From Salmo trutta (taxonomy: Eukaryota > Chordata > Actinopteri > Salmoniformes > Salmonidae), in assembly GCF_901001165.1 (NCBI RefSeq), contig NC_042961.1, forward strand, positions 36,395,609 through 36,459,608: a DNA stretch of 64,000 bases, written 5' to 3'. Both the position numbers and the translations under genes were made by a program. This document shows positions 22,652 through 33,860 of this stretch, one piece after another; position 1 is the stretch's first letter; each line of letters starts with the position of its first letter. Below the pieces are notes generated by a model, which ran no database searches, was not told where the DNA came from, and saw nothing but the letters and a program-made list of their open reading frames with translations.

Positions 22652-22736
22652 AGATACAGTGCCTTTGGAAAGTATTCAGACCCATTACATTTTTCCACAT
22701 TTTGTTAGGTTACAGCCTTGTTCTAAAATGTATTAA

Positions 22737-24367
22737 CCTCTTATGGCTAGGGGGCAGTATTTTCACGGCTGGATAAAAAACGTACCCGATTTAATCTAAT
22801 TATTAGTCCTGCCCAGAAACTAGAATATGCATATAATTATTAGCTTTGGATAGAAAACACTCAAGTTTCTAAAACTGTTTGAATGGTGTCTGTGAGTATA
22901 ACAGAACTCCTATGGCAGGCAAAAACCTGAGAAGGTTCTGTTCAGGAAGTACCCTGTCTGAACATTTCTTGCCCTTGTTGATTCTCTCTATCTATTACAA
23001 GGGATCTCTGCTGTTACGTGACACTTCCCACGTCTCCAATGGGCTCTCAGAGCCCGGGAAAAACAGGAATGACGTAATTCAAAGCCCTGGCTGAAACACA
23101 CGAGAGCAAAAGCTAAGTGGTCTATCAGAGGAGAAAGGCTTAGGCGCGTGACCTGCCCCGCCCCCGTCTTTCGGTTTTTCCCTCAGTTTACAGACATGCA
23201 GATTCCCGGTCGGAATATTATCGCTTTTCTACGAGAAATTGAATAAAAATTGATTTTAAACAGCGGTTGACATGCTTCGAAGTACGGTAATGGAATATTT
23301 AGAATTTTTTTTGTCACGTTCTGCGCCATGCGCACGACCGTGATTTACCATTCTGATAGTGTCTGGAACGCACGAACAAAACGTCGCTGATGGAACATAA
23401 CGATGGATTATTTGGGACCAAACCAACATTTGTTATTGAAGTAGAAGTCCTGGGAGTGCATTCTGACGAAGAACAGGAAAGGTAAGACCATTTTTCTTAT
23501 AGGAAATGTGATTTTGGTGAAGGCTAAACTGGGTGGGTGTCTAAATAGCTAGCCCGTGATGGCTGGGCTATGTACTTAGAATATTGCAAAATATGCTTCA
23601 TCCGAAAAGCTATTTTAAAATCGGACATATCGAGTGCATAGAGGAGTTCTGTATCTATAATTCTTAAAATAATTGTTATGCTTTTTGTGTACGTTTATCG
23701 TGAGTAATTTAGTAAATTGTTAGTAAATTCCCCGGAAGTTTGCGGGGGGTATGCTAGTTCTGAACGTCACATGCTAATGTAAAAAGCTGGTTTTTGATAT
23801 AAATATGAACTTGATTGAACAGACATGCATGTATTGTATAACATAATGTCCTAGGCGTGTCATCTGATGAAGATCATCAAAGGTTAGTGCTGCATTTAGC
23901 TGTGGTTTTGTTTTTTGTGACATTATATGCTAGCTTGAAAAATGGGTGTTTGATTATTTCTGGCTGGGTACTCTGCTGACATAATCTAATGTTTTGCTTT
24001 CGCTGTAAAGCCTTTTTGAAATCTGTCTGCAGACCTCCATCCTTCTTCTTCACAAAAAATAAAATCGAGGAGATCGGTGAAATGGAGGACCGAATGTACC
24101 CCTGACGCAGGGATTCGGAGACATATGTCTCCATATCCACCGTCTCTGCTTGCGACAGGGGATACACATGACTCCTGTGAAGTGCAGCGTCTACCATGAG
24201 ATTTATCGTACAATCCCACTGTCGATGGGGTGGTAATTGAGTCGCCTTTTGTTTACAGAAGGCGAGAGCCAAATCGGCATTTTCAGGGGGAATGCGCACG
24301 GTGGAGACCTGGTCTGGACTTTCCACCGTAGTAACACCAACGGAAACCCCTTCGGAAACCCCTTAGG
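22737..24367 (+). mobile_element. TTAA-flanked transposon, copy 3, carrying a Gypsy fragment
   Basis: It begins CCTCTTATGGCTAGGGGGCA after TTAA (22733-22736) and follows the family sequence to about 24023. There it switches to Gypsy pol sequence in reverse orientation, and it ends CCCCTTAGG before TTAA (24368-24371). The host Tc1 element resumes exactly after that TTAA, so everything between may have moved, or been repaired, as one unit. The normal right end with its subterminal palindrome is missing. Donor-like blocks are at 23462-23490 and 23862-23890. Confidence 0.8.
24024..24367 (-). pseudogene. Gypsy reverse transcriptase N-terminal fragment
   Basis: On the minus strand the frame reads QLPPHRQWDCTINLMVDAAL, HVYPLSQAETVDMETYV, then SLRQGYIRSSISPISSILFF and VKKKDGGLQ. 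This is the start of a Ty3/Gypsy RT domain, ending just where the family normally continues with RPCIDYRGLN-like residues. The frame then runs into TTAA-element sequence (DFKKALQRKQNIRLC), making a chimeric 149-codon ORF at 23877-24326. The catalytic part of RT is absent. Nothing suggests the chimera is expressed. Confidence 0.8.
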
Positions 24368-24465
24368 TTAAATCATGTTTTACCCTCATCAATCTACCCC
24401 ATAATGACAAAGCAAAAACAGGTTTTAAATAATCTGAAATATCACATAGTGTTCAACCCCTTTAC

Positions 24466-24882
24466 TCAGTACTTTGTTGAAGCACCTTTAGCACCACATA
24501 CAGCATTGAGTCTTCTTGGGTATGACGCGACGAGCTTGGCACACCTGTATCTGGGAAGTTTCTCCCATTCTTCTCTGCAGATCCTCTCAAGCTTTGTCAG
24601 GTTGGATGGGGAGCGTTGCTGTACAGCTATTTTCTGGTCTCTCCAGAGATTTTCGATCGGGTTCAAGTCCAGGCTCTGGCTGGGCCACTCAAGGACATTC
24701 AGAGACTTGTCCCGAAGCCACCACTGCATTATCTTGGCTGTGTGCTTAGGGTCATTGTCCTGTTGGAAGGTGAACCAGTCTGAGGTCCTGAGCGCTCGGG
24801 AGCGGGTTTTCATCAAGGATTTCTCTGTACTTAGGTCGATCTTGACTAGTCTCCCAGTCCCTGCCACTGAAAAACACCCCAC
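24466..24882 (-). pseudogene. Tc1-like transposase C-terminal half
   Basis: The frame holds FTFQQDNDPKHTAK with the second catalytic Asp, then QSLDLNPIENLWRD with the Glu, then QQRSPSNLTKLERICREEW and EKLPRYRCAKLVASYPRRL. These are the standard C-terminal motifs of fish Tc1 transposases. The N-terminal DNA-binding part and first Asp lie beyond 24882 and are broken. It belongs to the element at 22652-25582. Confidence 0.85.
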
Positions 24883-26003
24883 AACATGATGCTACCACCC
24901 CCATGCTTCACCGTAGGAATGGTGCCAGGTTTCCTCCAGATGTGACGCTTGGTAGTCAGGCCAAAGAGTTCAATCTTGGTTTCATCAGACTAGAGAACCT
25001 TGTTTCTCATGGTCCGAGAGTCTTTAGGTGCCTTGTGGCAAACTCCAAGTGGGCTGTCATGTGCCTTTTTTACTGAGGAGTAGCTTCGGTCTAGCCAGCT
25101 CTAGGAAGAGTCTTGGTGGTTCCAAACTTCCTCAATTTAAGAGTGATGGAAGCCACTGTGTTCCTGGGGAGCTCTACTGACAATTCCTTCAACCTCATGG
25201 CTTGATTTTTGCTCTGACATGCACTGTCAACTGTGGAAACCTTGTATAGACAGGGGTGTGCCTTTCCAAATCATGTCCAATCAATTGAATTTACCACAGG
25301 TGGACTCCAATCAAGTTGTAGAAACATCTCAAGGATGATCAATGGAAACATAATGCACCTGAGCTCAATTACGAGTCTCTTTAGCAAAAGGTCTGAATAC
25401 TTATGTAAATAAAGTATTTGTCTTTAATAAATTTGCACAAATTCCTTAACCTGTTCACTTTGTCATTATGGGCTATTGTGTGTAGATTTCTGAGTATTTT
25501 TTTGATCATTTTAGAATACGGCTGTAATGTAACAAAACATTGATAAAATCAAGGGGTTTGAATACTTTCCAAAGGCACTGTACCTATCATTGCACTGGAA
25601 TATTATGAGTCTCACAGTTAAGTAATGGTTATGCTGTATGTAACATATACGTAACACGCTTTCATGGAAGGTGGCTCTGGATATTGCCTCTTGGAAGACC
25701 AAGAGTATAAATGTCCATGCAATGGCAAATAACCTGTCCAGTCAAGGCATTTAAAGGCAAGGCAGTCAATCCTTTGGTGGAAATCTCACCCCCAGATGCC
25801 TCTTACACAAGACATTATACATACCCTGCTGGTCATGACTTACTTTAAGAGAAGATAAACAAAATAATCTACCTGTCCTGTAGGCACCAAAACAGGTGTT
25901 TCACTGACCCGCCTACTTTTGTAATGATGTGGTGAGGGATGTGGATGGAGAAGGAATAGGGGGCGTGACCGCTTCCTCGATGATGTAGCTTTTCCAAGGA
26001 GAG

Positions 26004-26007
<4 letters not shown>

Positions 26008-26040
<33 letters not shown>
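26008..26040. repeat. (TG)n microsatellite
   Basis: About 16 TG units are uninterrupted. The open frame across it is an artefact of the repeat. Confidence 0.9.
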
Positions 26041-26052
26041 AGGATCTATCAG

Positions 26053-26146
26053 GCCCCGGTTGACTCTAATAAAAGTAACTCTGACAGTACAGATTATAGT
26101 ACACCCCCACCTTCTCCCACCACCTCCAGTGCAGCACCCTCAGATG
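26053..26146 (+). CDS. Candidate internal exon, Ser/Pro-rich
   Basis: After the acceptor-like ATCTATCAG, the frame reads APVDSNKSNSDSTDYSTPPP, then SPTTSSAAPSD, and meets a weak donor-like GTACCC. The composition (acidic, Ser/Thr, Pro runs) looks more like a disordered protein segment than random DNA, and no stop occurs until 26203. However, the upstream tract is TG-rich, not pyrimidine-rich, and I recognise no protein. Low confidence. Confidence 0.2.
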
Positions 26147-26869
26147 GTACCCCCTCCGGAGTCTGTTCGCTGAGCTATGTTATAATTATCTTGCCTGCCA
26201 AGTGATATTATATATCATCACGGGGGCCGGCAACTGGCCTGACTAAGTATAAAAATGTTCCAGCGTTTCATTGTTCACAGCTTAATCAGGTCAAATCCGT
26301 GGCATGTTCAATTACAGTGATTTTCCAAAGGTACTGGTTAGTGTCCGCTGGTGACAACAAATCTTGTCACACACATCAACTTCTGTATCTCTTTCGTCGT
26401 TGTCGGGAGGAAGCGGCAATTAGGTTCAGATCTCGAGTGCACTGTCAGCGGACCTTTGGGTTACATCAGTAAATGCGTCATGTTATTTAACACCGGCCAA
26501 TGTTGTGCCAGATTATGGTCCTCAGTCTCTCTGACTCACCTTTAACAGAGAGCACTTCTAAAAGCCTGGTACCACGTACATGGCCTGGCAGCCAATAGAA
26601 CGAAGCCATGCAGCAATGTGGCGTCAATATATACTGATGCACAGTATATAGTTTCAATGTTTCTTCTTTCTATAATTTATTCCCAAATAATTTAAGGTTT
26701 CTTTTTCAATAGATTAGCAATTATAAAATGATGAACTGATATATACTAATTTGTATTATTATTTACATTTACGTCATTTAGCAGACGCTCTTATCCAGAG
26801 TGGTGCATTCACCTTATGATATCCAGTGGAACAACCACTTTACAATAGTACATCTATATCTTTTTTTTG

Positions 26870-29640
26870 GGGGGGGGGGAGGCAGCAGGCAGAGGGGCCA
26901 GCAGGCTAGAGGTGGATGAACGCAGTGCCCTTGTTTGGGTGTAGGGCCTGATCAGAGCCTGACGGTGCGGAGGTGCCGTTCCCCTCACAGCTCCGTAGGC
27001 AAGCACCATGGTCTTGTAGCAGATGCGAGCTTCAACGGGAAGCCAGTGGAGTGTGCGGAGGAGCGGGGTGACGTGAGAGAACTTGGGAAGGTTGAACACC
27101 AGACGGCCTGCGGCGTTCTGGATGAGTATAGGGGTTTAATGGCACAGGCAGGGAGCCCCACAAACAGGGAGTTACAGTAATCCAGATGGGAGCTGACAAG
27201 TGCCTGGATTAGGACCTGCGCCGCTTCCTGTGTAAGGCAGGGTTGTACTCTGCGAATGTTGTATAGCATGAACCTACAGGATCGGGTCACTGCCTCGATG
27301 TTAGCGGAGAACGACAGGGTGTTGTCCAGGGTCACGCCGAGGCTCTTAGCACTCTGTGAGGAGGACACAATGGAGTTGTCCACCGTGATGGCGAGATCAT
27401 GGAAAGGGCAGTCCTTCCCCGGGAGAAGAGCAGCTCCGTCTTGCCGAGGTTCAGCTTGAGGTGGTGATCCGTCATCCACACTGATATGTCTGCCAGACAT
27501 GCAGAGATGCAATTCGCCACCTGGTTATCAGAAGGGGGAAAGGAGAATATTAATTGTGTGTCGTCTGCGTAGCAATGATAGGAGAGACCATGTGAGGATA
27601 TGACAGAGCCAAGTGACTTGGTGTATAGCGAGAATAGGAGAAGGCCTAGAACAGAGCCCTGGGGGACACCAGTGGTGAGAGCACGTGGTGCGGAGACTGA
27701 TTCTCGCCACGCCACCTGGTAGGAGCGACCTGTCAGGTAGGACGCAATCCAAGAGTGAGCCGCGCCGGAGATACCCAGCTCGGAGAGGGTGGAGAGGAGG
27801 ATCTGATGGTTCACAGTATCGAAGGCAGCAGATAGGTCTAGAAGGATGAGAGCAGAGGAGAGAGAGTTAGCTTTAGCAGTGCGGAGAGCCTCCGTGACAC
27901 AGAGAAGAGCAGTCTCAGTTGAATGACCAGCCTTAACCTGAGTGATTTGGATCAAGAAGGTCATTCTGAGAGAGATAGCAGGAGAGCTGGCCAAGGACGG
28001 CACGTTCAAGAGTTTTGGAGAGAAAAGAAAGAAGGGATACTGGTCTGTAGTTGTTGACATCAGAGGGATCGAGTGTAGGTTTTTTGAGAAGGGGTGCAAC
28101 TCTCGCTCTCTTGAAGATGGAAGGGACGGAGCCAGCGGTCAAGGGTGAGTTGATGAGCGGGGTGAGGTAAGGGAGAAGGTCTCCGGAAATGGTCTGGAGA
28201 AGAGAGGAGGGGATAGGGTCAAGCGGGCAGGTTATTGGGCGGCCGGCTGTCACAAGACGCAAGATTTCATCTGGAGAGAGAGGGGAGAAAGAGGCATAGG
28301 GTAGGGCAATGTGAGCAGGACCAGCGGTGTCGTTTGACTTACCAAACGAGGATCGGATGTCGTCGACCTTCTTTTCAAAATGGTTGACGAAGTCATCCGC
28401 AGAGAAGGAGGAGAGGGAGGAGGATTCAGGAGGGAGGAGAAGGTGGCAAAGAGCTTCCTAGGGTTAGAGGCAGATGCTTGGAAGTTAGAGTGGTAGAAAG
28501 TGGCTTTAGCAGCAGAAACGGAGGAGAAAAATGTAGAGGGAGTGAAAAGATGCCAGGTTCGCAGGGAGGCTAGTTTTCCTCCATTTCCGCTCGGCTGCCC
28601 GGAGCCCTGTTCTGTGAGCTTGCAATGAGTCGTCAAGCCACAGAGCAGGAGGGGAGGACCAAGCCGGTCGGGAGGATGGTGGACATTGAGTCAAAGGATG
28701 CAGAAAGGGAGGAGAGGAGGGTTGAGGAGGCAGAATCGGGAGATTGATTGGAGAAGGATTGAGCAGAGGGAAGAGATGGGATGGAAGAGGAGAGAGTAGC
28801 AGGAGAGAGAGCGAGCGACGGTTGCGACGGCACAATACCATCTGAGTAGGGGCAGAGTGAGTAGTGTTGGAGGAGAGCGAGAGGGAAAAGGATACAAGGT
28901 AGTGATCGGAGACTTGGAGGGGAGTTGCAGTGAGATTAGTAGAAGAACAGCATCTCGTGAAGATGAGGTCAAGCGTATTGCCTGCCTTGTGAGTAGGGGG
29001 GACAGTGAGAGGGTGAGGTCAAAAGAGAGGAGTGGAAAGGAGGAGGCAGAGAGAAATGAGTCAAAGGTAGACATAAGGAGGTTAAAGTCACCCAGAACTG
29101 TGAGGGGTGAGCCATCCTCAGGAAAGGAACTTATCAAGGCGTCAAGCTCATTGATGAACTCTCCAAGGGAACCTGGAGGGCGATAAATGGTAAGGGTGTT
29201 AAGCTTGAATGGGCTAGTGATTGTGACAACATGGAATTCAAAGGAGGAGATAGACAGACAGATCGGTCAGGGGAGAAAGAGAGAATGTCCACTTGGGAGA
29301 GATGAGGATTCCAGTGCCACCACCCCGCTGACCAGATGCTCTCGGGGTGTGCGAGAACACGTGGTCAGACGAGGAGAGAGCAGTAGGAGTAGCAGTGTTT
29401 TCTGTGGTAATCCATGTTTCCGTTAGCGCCAAGAAGTTGAGGGACTGGAGGGTAGCATAGGCTGAGATGAACTCTGCCTTGTTGGCCGCAGACCTGCAGT
29501 TCCAGAGGCTGCCGGAGACCTGGAACTCCACGTGGGTCGTGCGCGCTGGGACCACCAGGTTAGAGTGGCAGCGGCCACGCGATGTGAAGCGTTTGTATGG
29601 CCTGTGCAGAGAGGAGAGAACAGGGATAGACCGACACATA
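26870..29640 (-). pseudogene. LINE endonuclease-reverse transcriptase (family A), broken
   Basis: This is the replication protein of a target-primed retrotransposon. The endonuclease part shows LNFLALTETWITTENTA and GGGTGILIS (29238-29639), then SPLTVLGDFN (28691-29137). The RT part shows VNNYRPVSLLSFLSKTLERA (27933-28262), then LDLSAAFDTVNHQILL, TTGVPQGSVLGLLLFSLYT and the catalytic YADDTQLIFS (27332-28099). The C-terminal region has LDYCNSLFVGLPA and TPLLRTLHWLPVEAR. Several frameshifts break it. One is a missing C in the LLF(L)PG segment near 27420, where the frame passes to the overlapping one. The YADD motif is intact. Confidence 0.85.
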
Positions 29641-30230
29641 GTTGATAGGCTACAGGAGAGGCTACGCTAATGCAAAGGCGATTGGCATGAAAATTAACTA
29701 TACAACTGGGGAAGCGAGAGAGCAGGGCCTCCCTCACTAACAATTCACTGAAACACTAAAATGCTAAAATCTAACTTTTCTGGCTACCACTAGAAATTAA
29801 AATTGATGTAAACTACAGTGGTTCAATGTTTCCAGGAATAGGCTCAAACTTAGTTTATTCCGCTAGATAACTTGGTACAGTATTTTTCCGTGAAAACCCA
29901 CCTAGTGCACTGTTCTATGACGCCGTAGCTAACTAGCTAACTAGCATGCTAGCATCCTATAACACACGGTTAGCACCAATACTTGGTAACAACAAGCTAC
30001 CAATGGATCATTCGTGTCCGTGTCTAGTTCCTAACGCAGAAGTAATTAAACGTTGGCTAGCTAACACAAAGTCAGTCCTGCTAGCTACGCAAGTGGACTA
30101 CACATCTCGAATGTTCAGAAAGTTAAGCTTACATTGCAAAAATCTTATTGACTAAAAATGATACAGCTAGCTGGTAGGGTTAGTCAACAACGCGGCCACT
30201 GCTAGCTAGCTATGTTAAAAATGTAGCTAG

Positions 30231-30560
30231 CTAGCTAACCTCGATAGTTACTCTGTACTACGCCTTTATCTTGATACAAAGACAACTATGTAGCTAGCTA
30301 ACATTACACTAGTCAAATCGTTCCGTTGTAATGTGTATATAGTTTCTACAGTATTGCTAATTGGTAAAGTTGGCTAGCTAGCTGTGGTGTTATGGTGTTG
30401 ACGCTATTTCGAAAACGGTGCGAATGAACGAATACAGCTGGCTAGCTAACCTTGTTAGTTCCTCAGAGCTACACCTTTATCCTTGATACAAAGACAGCAG
30501 AGACAACTATTTAGCTAGCTAACAATACACTAATAAAATCGTTCCAATGAAATGTAATAT
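30231..30560 (-). repeat. Tandem repeat in the LINE 5' region
   Basis: Two units about 210 bp apart share GCTAGCTAACCT, CTTTATC(C)TTGATACAAAGAC, and TTAGCTAGCTAAC followed by AAATCGTTCC (30232-30330 and 30442-30545). Repeated 5' monomers are a known promoter arrangement in some LINEs; that role here is inferred. Confidence 0.6.
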
Positions 30561-30615
30561 TACCCGTGGAGCGAGGTGCAGCACGACTACTCACTCCAGC
30601 ATCCGGAAGCATCAT

Positions 30616-31007
30616 GGCCTTTCAATGACCCTATAATTGTCTTGGTTGTAGACATATTCATGTTAAATCACTCTAATTTGGCTCCCTGACAAATGTGTGT
30701 ACTCAGCCATGTGAAGTGAGTCATAGGTAATTACTTCAACTTTAGAGACATACACACAGTCCCCATGGAGAGATCTATCCCCTGAGACCTCTCTGTATCT
30801 ATTTGTCCCTAGTTCAGGATATAGCTTAAATTTCTTTATCAAGGCTACATCTGTCATGCCAGTGTTCTCAGAGCCTGGAATAGACCCCAGCTTCACCACA
30901 ATATCTACATCCTCCCACGCATGGTTAAGACTTTTGAAGAAATGTTGAACAAAGATTAAACAGAGGTTGGCACTTGAACAGAGGTTACCATGGAGGTTAG
31001 CAACATA
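30616..31007. other. No feature recognised
   Basis: A 115-codon frame on the minus strand (30663-31010) has no recognisable motif. Confidence 0.35.
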
Positions 31008-31902
31008 CACTACCGTTCAAAAGTTTGGGGTCACCCCAGTTTCAACATCAACAGTGAAGAGGTGACTCCGGGATGCTAGCCTTCTAGGCAGAGTTGCAAA
31101 GAAAAAGCCTTATCTCAGACTGGCCAATAAAAATACAAGATTAAGATGGGCAAAAGAGCAGACACTGGACAGACTAACTCTGCCTAGAATGTCAACATCC
31201 CGGAGTCGCCTCTCCACTGTTGAGGTTGAGGCTGATGTTTTGCGGGTACTATTTGATGAAGCTGCCAGTTGAGGACTTGTGAGGCGTCTGTTTCTCAAAT
31301 TAGACAGTCTAATGTACTTGTCCTCTTGCTCAGTTGTGGCCTCCCGCTCTTTATATTCTGGTTAGAGCCAGTTTGCGCTGTTCTGTGAAGGGAGTAGTAC
31401 ACCGCGTTGTACGAGATCTTCAGTTTCTTGGCAAATTCTCGCATAGAATAGCCTTCATTTCGTAGAACAAGAATAGACTGACGAGTTTCAGAAGAAAGGT
31501 CTTTGTTTCTGTCCATTTTGAGCCTGTAATCGAACCCACAAATGTTAATGCTCCAGATACTCAACTAGTCTAAAGATGGCCAGTTTTGTTGCTTGTTCAA
31601 TCGGAACAACAGCTTTCAGCTGTGCTAACATAATTGCAAAACGGTTTTCTAATGATCAATTAGCCTTTTAAAATGATAAACTTTGATTAGTTAACACAAC
31701 GTGCCATTGGAACACAGGAGTGATGGTTGCTGATAATGGGCCTCTGTACGCCTATATAGATATTCCATAACAAATCTGCCATTTCCAGCAACAATAGTCA
31801 TTTACAACATTAACAATGTCTACACTGTATTTCTGATAAATGTTATGTTATTTTAATGGACAAAAAAAATTCTAATTGACCCTAAACTTTTGAATGGTAG
31901 TG
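31008..31902 (-). mobile_element. Tc1-like element, internally deleted
   Basis: The inverted ends CACTACCGTTCAAAAGTTTG (31008) and AAACTTTTGAATGGTAGTG (31884-31902) are both flanked by TA. On the minus strand from 31516, MDRNKDLSSETRQSILVLRN, then EGYSMREFAKKLKISYNAVY is the N-terminal helix-turn-helix of a Tc1 transposase. The catalytic domain is missing. An internal 44-bp inverted repeat lies at 31052-31095 and 31176-31219. Confidence 0.88.
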
Positions 31903-32079
31903 TATGATTTACCATGGTTTTATGTTTTCTCCTTGGTTCAGTGAAAAGATGCAGTTACGCAACAGCTATATCCCACCTCAGTCATCAACCATCAAATTAT
32001 TTGTTTCTTCCATTATTCCATTCTTGAAAAGAAAATGTACAAAAAAAGGTGCAGAAATGGTATTATAGCGAATGGTGAT
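31903..32079. other. No feature recognised
   Basis: Short AT-rich spacer. Confidence 0.4.
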
Positions 32080-32455
32080 GCAGGGAAGCAAATATGGGTC
32101 TTTGGAATGAAAGGCAAAAATCCTATGCATCATGCCAATAGGATTAGCCCACTTAGTGGGAATTGTAACATGGTTCATATGGAGAGGGTCACTACACTAC
32201 CCCGTCCAAACAGGAAGCCACGTCCCTGTGCTTTGACTATCCTCAGCCCCCTCACACATCTGGGCCGTGCATTCAGATGACATCGCAGCCACCATCCCAC
32301 TTCTGACACCAATTTGTTTGTCCCCGGACAGCGGCGTGGCAGGGAAGCAATCCCATGATTCTGGCGTGAAAGGCAAGCACCCTACACATCGCGCCCATAT
32401 TGTTAATCCACTTCATGGGAATTGTACCTTGGCTCATATACCGAGGATCGTTACA
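32080..32455 (+). repeat. Degenerate tandem duplication, about 255-bp period
   Basis: GGCAGGGAAGCAA, GTGAAAGGCAAGCACCCTAC and CACTTCATGGGAATTGTACC at 32337-32440 have diverged counterparts at 32090-32190 (GCAGGGAAGCAA, ATGAAAGGCAAAAATCCTAT, CACTTAGTGGGAATTGTAAC). The family is not identified. Confidence 0.55.
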
Positions 32456-32460
32456 ATATG

Positions 32461-33720
32461 ATCAGGCACGTGAATATATTGGAATGGATTCATCGGCGTA
32501 GGCAAAGCTGTAGAAAGTGGGTCAGAGGTAAGCTGAAGTGATTTTCCTCTACCTCTCCTCTGTCTACTTCTCTTTATCCTTCGCACTGTTCTTTCATTTG
32601 GAGGTGGGATTGTGTCTGGTGATTGATTGTTTTCCGGGCACAACTGTGCGAGCTCAGACAAGACGCTTATGCCTCCTCTCTGTGAGCTCTTTCCCTTGGT
32701 TTATAGCTTTATCCTTCATCTGTCTGTGTGTGTCGTGCGTGTGTAGCGTGTGTGTCTGTGCTTGCTTGCCTGCATATATGTGTGTGCACATCTTACCTTC
32801 TCTATCCAGTTGGCAATTGCATTCCTTTAGGAGCCTTTAACTCTATCATCTGGGAAATAAACTCATTTATGATAACAATCCATATAACGTTGTCTTTATG
32901 GCACCGTTGCCAATCAGAATGGCACACGGTGGATTTAAGTCATTATTTAAAGTAGAGGTAGGTGTTTAAATGAAAAGTCACCCCGTCAGGTGTCAGCATA
33001 CATAAAGCCAAACACTGATTGAAATGGTATATTACTACAACATGCAGGGGACGTGGCCCCTGACAAGGTATTGAAAATCATTCTCAAGTTTGAGTTTCAC
33101 TCATGGATGAGGTCTATTGTACTATTGCTAAATAAATTGTATACGTTTTCCATTCAAGTTCATCAGAATATACAGCCCGGAGTGCGGTGAGAATTCCGGC
33201 CTCGGTATTTCTCAGTTAATAATTAACTCAAATTCCTTCCATCCCTCAGTTACTGTTTTACTCGTCCATCCCATTCCCCAAATTACTCAGTTTTACAATC
33301 ACAAAAAATGTATTCAGGTCTGTTTTCCAGTGAGGATGAATAACGATTGTGATGATTGCTCGACACTAATAGTAGTACAGGCTTTAAGCGTTGTTTCGTT
33401 AGGCTTGACTCGTTTTTGTAATTATGTTTTTCCACTAACCTCGCCATTATCATTTATTGCTTGAAATGGGGAATTCTAATTATTGAAGTATAAAATGCAT
33501 TCTCTGGCAATATGTATTACATCTATTTAAGACTAGGATCAATTGTTCTATTTTTGTATACAGTTTGTGTATTGACATGGATGATCTCATTATCATTCCG
33601 AACCATTTTCAAACATCCTATATGCATTCAGCAACAGTATGTACCAAACATGCAGGCCATTGACACGTTCATATCCTTGAATAAACTCCAGACTACATAA
33701 TCAAACACAATTGTTAAAGA
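32461..33720. other. Low-repeat region
   Basis: There is a (GT)n-rich part near 32725-32785. At 33190-33480 lies a repeat-free stretch with several TAATTA-like motifs. No gene is seen. Confidence 0.4.
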
Positions 33721-33726
33721 ACATTT

Positions 33727-33860
33727 AGGCCGGGATTCAATACAATCGTGGTTATAGGCATTGCCGTTTTTGAAGGAAATGTTTCAGCGTTCACAAAGTT
33801 CCTGAGAATTGCTTTAAAAGCTGCAATGCCTATAACTCGCAATCGGATTGAATGCCGGTT
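33727..33860. repeat. Small palindromic MITE
   Basis: GGCCGGGATTCAATACAATC (33728) with GTTATAGGCATTGC is mirrored at 33819-33860 by GCAATGCCTATAACTCGCAA and CGGATTGAATGCCGGTT. The arms of about 38 bp are imperfect. Confidence 0.75.

Larger units (their letters stand above)
22652..25582 (-). mobile_element. Tc1-like element split by a TTAA transposon
   Basis: The left terminus (CAGTGCCTTTGGAAAGTATT) and the right one (GTATTC-type repeat ending TTTCCAAAGGCACTGTA at about 25581) are inverted repeats. The element reads to 22732, is interrupted at TTAA (22733-22736), and resumes at 24372 as ATCATGTTTTACCCTCATC. The uninterrupted arrangement can be compared with the related copy at 8750-8780. Without the insertion it would be about 1.3 kb, so it also has internal deletions. 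Confidence 0.85.
25583..26756. other. Unassigned, with microsatellite and candidate exon
   Basis: No transposon is seen. A (TG)n microsatellite lies at 26008-26040 and is followed at once by a serine/proline-rich open frame (26053-26146). The rest is AT-rich. Confidence 0.4.
26757..30615 (-). mobile_element. L2-like LINE, nearly full length (family A)
   Basis: The 3' end at 26757 is a short-repeat tail (ATTTACATTTACGTCATTTA on the plus strand). Reading along the minus strand towards 30615 one meets, in gene order from the 5' end: a CTAGCTAG-rich 5' region with tandem repeats (29745-30615), an endonuclease (about 28690-29640) and an RT (27330-28262) with its C-terminal region (26870-27400). 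The 5' limit near 30615 is judged from where the repeat-like sequence stops. A second, 5'-truncated copy is at 49703-51110. Confidence 0.85.

Noticed and set aside
24466..24882. Functional transposase
   Set aside because: It has only the C-terminal half; the N-terminal DNA-binding region and first catalytic Asp are broken.
26014..26052. Cys/Val-rich peptide from the TG repeat
   Set aside because: It is translation of a microsatellite.
28857..29426. Glu/Arg/Gly-rich plus-strand frames
   Set aside because: They are antisense to the LINE A endonuclease region on the minus strand.
30663..31010. 115-codon minus-strand frame
   Set aside because: It has no motif or splice context and ends at the Tc1 boundary; probably chance.
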